The notes below the pieces were generated by a model, which made no database searches, was not told where the DNA came from, and saw nothing but the letters and a program-made list of their open reading frames with translations. Below are positions 61,332-64,000 of a DNA stretch of 64,000 nt, one piece after another. The translations under genes and the position numbers were made by a program. Each line of letters begins with the position of its first letter. Within the stretch, counting starts at the first letter, position 1. This DNA is from Desulfovibrio sp. G11 (GTDB lineage: Bacteria; Desulfobacterota; Desulfovibrionia; Desulfovibrionales; Desulfovibrionaceae), in assembly GCF_900243745.1 (NCBI RefSeq), contig NZ_LT984798.1, positions 1,978,501 to 2,042,500 of the forward strand. Direction: 5' to 3'.

Positions 61332-62531
61332 ATGAGTACGGAGCTTAAGAGCATGCATATGGGGCAGGTTACCTCCTTCTTCATTCCCAATGTTACTCTT
61401 GTGGGCGAAGGGTGTTCCAAGGAAATTCCCGCCCGTCTCAAAAATATCGGCGGCGGCAAACCGCTGATCGTTACGGACCAGGGCATCGTCAAGGCCGGCA
61501 TTCTCAAACAGATTACCGGTATTCTTGATGCTGCCAAAATGCAGTACGCCATTTACGACCAGACCGTGCCCAACCCCACTGACCATAACGTGGACGCGGC
61601 CTTCGAGATGTACAAGAAAGAAAAGTGCGACAGCCTTATCACCCTTGGCGGCGGCAGTTCGCATGACTGCGGCAAGGGCGTGGGTTTTCTTGCCGGCAAC
61701 GGCGGAAAAATTCATGATTATGAAGGCGTGGATAAATCCACCAAGCCCTTCCCGCCTTATGTGGCCGTCAATACTACGGCCGGTACCGCCTCTGAAATGA
61801 CCCGCTTCTGCATCATTACCGACACCTCGCGCAAAGTGAAAATGGCTATTGTTGACTGGCGCTGTACGCCCGGTGTGGCCATTGACGACCCCCTGCTCAT
61901 GATGGGCATGCCCCCGGCGCTTACCGCCGCCACGGGCATGGACGCCCTGACCCACGCTGTAGAGGCGTATGTGTCCACGGCAGCCACTCCTATGACCGAT
62001 GCCTGCGCTGAAAAGGCTATGGAATTTATCAACCGCTACCTGCGTCGCGCTGTGGCCAACGGTCAGGACAAAGAAGCCCGCGAAGGCATGTGCTATGCCC
62101 AGTATCTGGCTGGTATGGCCTTCAACAACGCGAGCCTCGGTCATGTGCATGCCATGGCGCACCAGCTGGGCGGCTTTTATGACCTGCCGCATGGCGAATG
62201 CAATGCCATTCTGCTGCCCCACGTTTGCGAGTATAACCGCATGGCGACCCGCCGCCGCTTCGGCCGCATTGCCCGCCTGCTTGGTGAAATCACCGACGGG
62301 CTGAGCGCCGACGAAGCTTCTAAAAAGGCCATTGCCGCCATCAATACCCTGTCTTCTGATGTGGGCATTCCCGAGGGACTCAAGGCTCTTGGCAAAAAGT
62401 ATGGCAAGGATGTGAAAGAAGCGGACATTCCCACTATGACCGCCAATGCCCAGAAAGACGCCTGTGGCCTTACCAATCCTCGCACCATGACTGATGCCGC
62501 AGTGGCTGCCATTTACAAGGCTGCCATGTAG
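61332..62531 (+). CDS. adh: Iron-containing alcohol dehydrogenase
   Basis: 399 residues; AGGAG seven bases before the ATG. Group III (Fe) ADH: NAD-binding LGGGSSHDCGKG, metal ligands in GVAIDDPLLM, HAVEAYVS, HVHAMAHQLGGFYDLPHGECNA. It oxidises ethanol or short alcohols (or methanol) to aldehydes with NAD+. Desulfovibrio species express such an enzyme very highly during growth on lactate, ethanol or H2; the biased codons fit. Long AT-rich regulatory region upstream; two hairpins downstream. Confidence 0.96.
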   Translation: MSTELKSMHMGQVTSFFIPNVTLVGEGCSKEIPARLKNIGGGKPLIVTDQGIVKAGILKQITGILDAAKMQYAIYDQTVPNPTDHNVDAAFEMYKKEKCDSLITLGGGSSHDCGKGVGFLAGNGGKIHDYEGVDKSTKPFPPYVAVNTTAGTASEMTRFCIITDTSRKVKMAIVDWRCTPGVAIDDPLLMMGMPPALTAATGMDALTHAVEAYVSTAATPMTDACAEKAMEFINRYLRRAVANGQDKEAREGMCYAQYLAGMAFNNASLGHVHAMAHQLGGFYDLPHGECNAILLPHVCEYNRMATRRRFGRIARLLGEITDGLSADEASKKAIAAINTLSSDVGIPEGLKALGKKYGKDVKEADIPTMTANAQKDACGLTNPRTMTDAAVAAIYKAAM

Positions 62532-62547
62532 GTTTTTGACAGTGCCT

Positions 62548-62617
62548 TGCGGTCCCGCCCTGGCGGGACCGCAGAAAACACAAAAGGGCCGCCCGGCATA
62601 TGGGCGGCCCTTTTGTG
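62548..62617 (+). terminator. Tandem terminator hairpins after adh
   Basis: TGCGGTCCCGCC-CT-GGCGGGACCGCA (62548-62573), then CACAAAAGGGCCGCCC/GGGCGGCCCTTTTGTG (62579-62617), a perfect 16-bp stem with A/T-rich base. Strong, possibly bidirectional. Confidence 0.88.
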
Positions 62618-62862
62618 TGGCAATATCATGCGCTTTTGCAGCAGCCTGCTTTTACAGATGCAGAGCGGATCCAATCAGGGCCAGCGGACTCTGAAGCATT
62701 TGCAACGGCATGCTGCGTCCACTACGGCATGCGCGCGCAAACACAGCACTGCTGCCTTCGTCAGCATGTCCTTCGGGCAACGGGTTTCATTACGCCATAG
62801 TAGCGCGCGTCTGTTGCGCAGCAGTCAGGGCAGCTTCAAAGGCAAGCGTACCCTGCAATCCC

Positions 62863-63741
62863 TTAAATAAGCTGTAATCCGCGCAGCACGCCTGCGAGTT
62901 TTTCTTTGGCTGCCGCGCTCATGGGGCAGAGCGGCAGGCGCAACCCGGCTTCCATTTTGCCCATAAGGCTCAGGGCCGTTTTGGCCGGAATGGGATTGCT
63001 CTCAAAGAACATGGCTTCATGCAGGGGGAAAAGTTCGTGATGGATGCGCGCGGCTTCGGCCACATCGCCCTTATTAAAGGCGTTGCACATGGCGGCCATG
63101 CGGCCAGGCACGATATTGGACGTAACGGAGATGACCCCTTTGCCGCCCAGCGCCATAAGCGGCAGGGCAGTGAAGTCGTCGCCGGAAAGCACGCTGAAGC
63201 CCGCAGGACAGCTCGACAGGGTTTTGCTGCCCTGGGCCATGTCGCCGGTAGCTTCCTTGACGCCTACAATGTGTGAAAATTCTTTGGCCAGGCGGGCCAG
63301 GGTTTCGGGCAGCAGGTTGCAGCCCGTGCGGCCAGGCACATTGTAGGGAACAAGAGGCATTTCCACGGCTTCGGCTATGGCCTTGTAATGGCGATACAGG
63401 CCTTCCTGCGTGGGTTTGTTGTAGTAGGGGGTGATAAGCAGGGCCCCGTTTGCCCCGGCTTTCTGGGCAAAGCGGGTCAGGCGCACGGCCTCTGCCGTGT
63501 TGTTGGACCCGGCCCCGGCCAGCACGGGTACGCGGCCCCTGGCCTGATCAATGCAGATTTCAATAACCCTTTCGTGCTCTTCGTGGCTGAGCGTGGCGGA
63601 TTCACCGGTGGTGCCGCAGGGTACCAGGCCGTGGATGCCTTCCGTAATCTGAAATTCGATGAAATTCCGGTAGGCTTCCTCGTCCAGGGCCTCATCCTTG
63701 AACGGGGTGACTAGCGCTGTCAGTGCACCTGAAAACAGCAT
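62863..63741 (-). CDS. dapA: 4-hydroxy-tetrahydrodipicolinate synthase
   Basis: 292 residues; CAAGGAG upstream of the ATG. Typical DapA: GALTALVTPFKDEALDEEAYRNFI, VPCGTTGESATLSHEEH, PVLAGAGSNNTAEAV, TPYYNKPTQEGLYRHY, PYNVPGRTGCNL, and the Schiff-base lysine in VGVKEATGDM. It condenses pyruvate with aspartate semialdehyde in the lysine/DAP pathway. The upstream HU-type gene is on the same strand, 115 bases away. Confidence 0.96.
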   Translation of the reverse strand: MLFSGALTALVTPFKDEALDEEAYRNFIEFQITEGIHGLVPCGTTGESATLSHEEHERVIEICIDQARGRVPVLAGAGSNNTAEAVRLTRFAQKAGANGALLITPYYNKPTQEGLYRHYKAIAEAVEMPLVPYNVPGRTGCNLLPETLARLAKEFSHIVGVKEATGDMAQGSKTLSSCPAGFSVLSGDDFTALPLMALGGKGVISVTSNIVPGRMAAMCNAFNKGDVAEAARIHHELFPLHEAMFFESNPIPAKTALSLMGKMEAGLRLPLCPMSAAAKEKLAGVLRGLQLI

Positions 63742-63856
63742 GACAAACTCCTTGGCGCGCTCTGCGCGCCCATGGATGGCCGAGCACCGAGAACTGAAGG
63801 CAGGCCTTCACGTGGTTCGGCTCAGGTGGCGGCAAGGCCGCGTTATGCAACAATGC

Positions 63857-64000
63857 CTATTGATTGATGAATTCTTTCAGTTCCTTGCCAGCGCGGAAGA
63901 AGGGCAGACGTTTCGAGGCCACGGTGACGCTTTCACCGGTTTTGGGGTTGCGGCCCGCGTAGCCTTCGTACTCTTTGATTTTGAAGCTGCCGAAACCGCG
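63857..64000 (-). CDS. HU-family DNA-binding protein, 5' end outside window
   Basis: The last 47 codons are visible, ending at a TAG (63857-63859): RGFGSFKIKEYEGYAGRNPK, TGESVTVASKRLPFFRAGKELKEFINQ. This is the C-terminal half of HU/IHF proteins: the flexible DNA-binding arm, the RNPKTGE motif and the FRAGKELK helix. Histone-like, bends and compacts DNA. The N-terminal half lies past the window edge, so HU cannot be told from IHF with certainty; the sequence favours HU. Confidence 0.93.
   Translation of the reverse strand, partial: RGFGSFKIKEYEGYAGRNPKTGESVTVASKRLPFFRAGKELKEFINQ

Overview
The window looks like chromosome of a sulfate-reducing Desulfovibrio, most likely D. desulfuricans or a close relative. 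This is inferred from the flavodoxin sequence, which I recall as essentially that of D. desulfuricans ATCC 27774, and from four further markers: an adenylate kinase with the Desulfovibrio-type Cys-X5-His-X15-Cys-X2-Cys metal site, a LutBC-type lactate oxidation block, an electron-bifurcating Nfn transhydrogenase pair, and HydG. Genes are dense and GC-rich, most have clear Shine-Dalgarno sequences, and many operons overlap by 4 nt. I saw no rRNA, tRNA, CRISPR array or prophage.

Layout. 1-3.6 kb: end of a lactate-utilisation operon (CCG-domain protein, LutC-like, fused LutB/LutA-like). 3.9-7.2 kb: hypothetical protein, two exported proteins, DedA. 7.3-12.2 kb (minus): ModF-like double ATPase, PHP phosphatase, nfnBA. 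12.7-15.3 kb: small orphan gene, a gene-poor stretch with a repeat and an orphan terminator, aldehyde dehydrogenase. 15.9-20.9 kb (minus): tightly overlapping operon of a DapF-family epimerase, cbiD, cbiET and cbiF/cobM. 21.2-25.4 kb: VWA-OmpA protein, lipoprotein, a structured non-coding RNA candidate, a shikimate-kinase-family gene, a low-complexity exported protein. 25.9-35.3 kb (plus): rpmH-rnpA-yidD-yidC-jag, then mnmE, a 3'-5' exonuclease, a CofD-like protein and a pseudouridine synthase. 35.6-37.2 kb: DUF47-Pit phosphate transport pair. 37.5-40.7 kb (minus): TraR-like, argD, dut, adk. 40.8-47.4 kb: AsmA-like protein, glycosyltransferase, small membrane protein, radical SAM protein. 47.7-51 kb: flavodoxin with a likely Fur-controlled promoter, galE, exported MsrB-MsrA fusion. 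51.2-53.7 kb (minus): two solute-binding proteins without transporters. 54.1-58.9 kb: hydG and a 1014-residue unknown membrane protein. 59.7-61 kb: an intact IS4-family element with definable ends and a 9-bp target duplication. 61.3-64 kb: iron alcohol dehydrogenase, dapA and the end of an HU gene.

Functionally, lactate oxidation, Nfn, alcohol and aldehyde dehydrogenases, flavodoxin and HydG belong to the reductant and hydrogen economy of a sulfate reducer. The 26-35 kb block handles ribosome, tRNA and membrane-protein biogenesis. The cobalamin block serves anaerobic corrin synthesis. The most unusual items are the altered motifs (Ser-less hydrolase, shikimate-kinase-like protein lacking its shikimate arginine, DapF paralog inside a corrin operon), the enlarged CbiD and CbiET, the CofD-like protein within an RNA-processing operon, the 1014-residue unknown after hydG, a structured RNA candidate with a UUCG terminator, and a family of TAGAGCA palindromic repeats.
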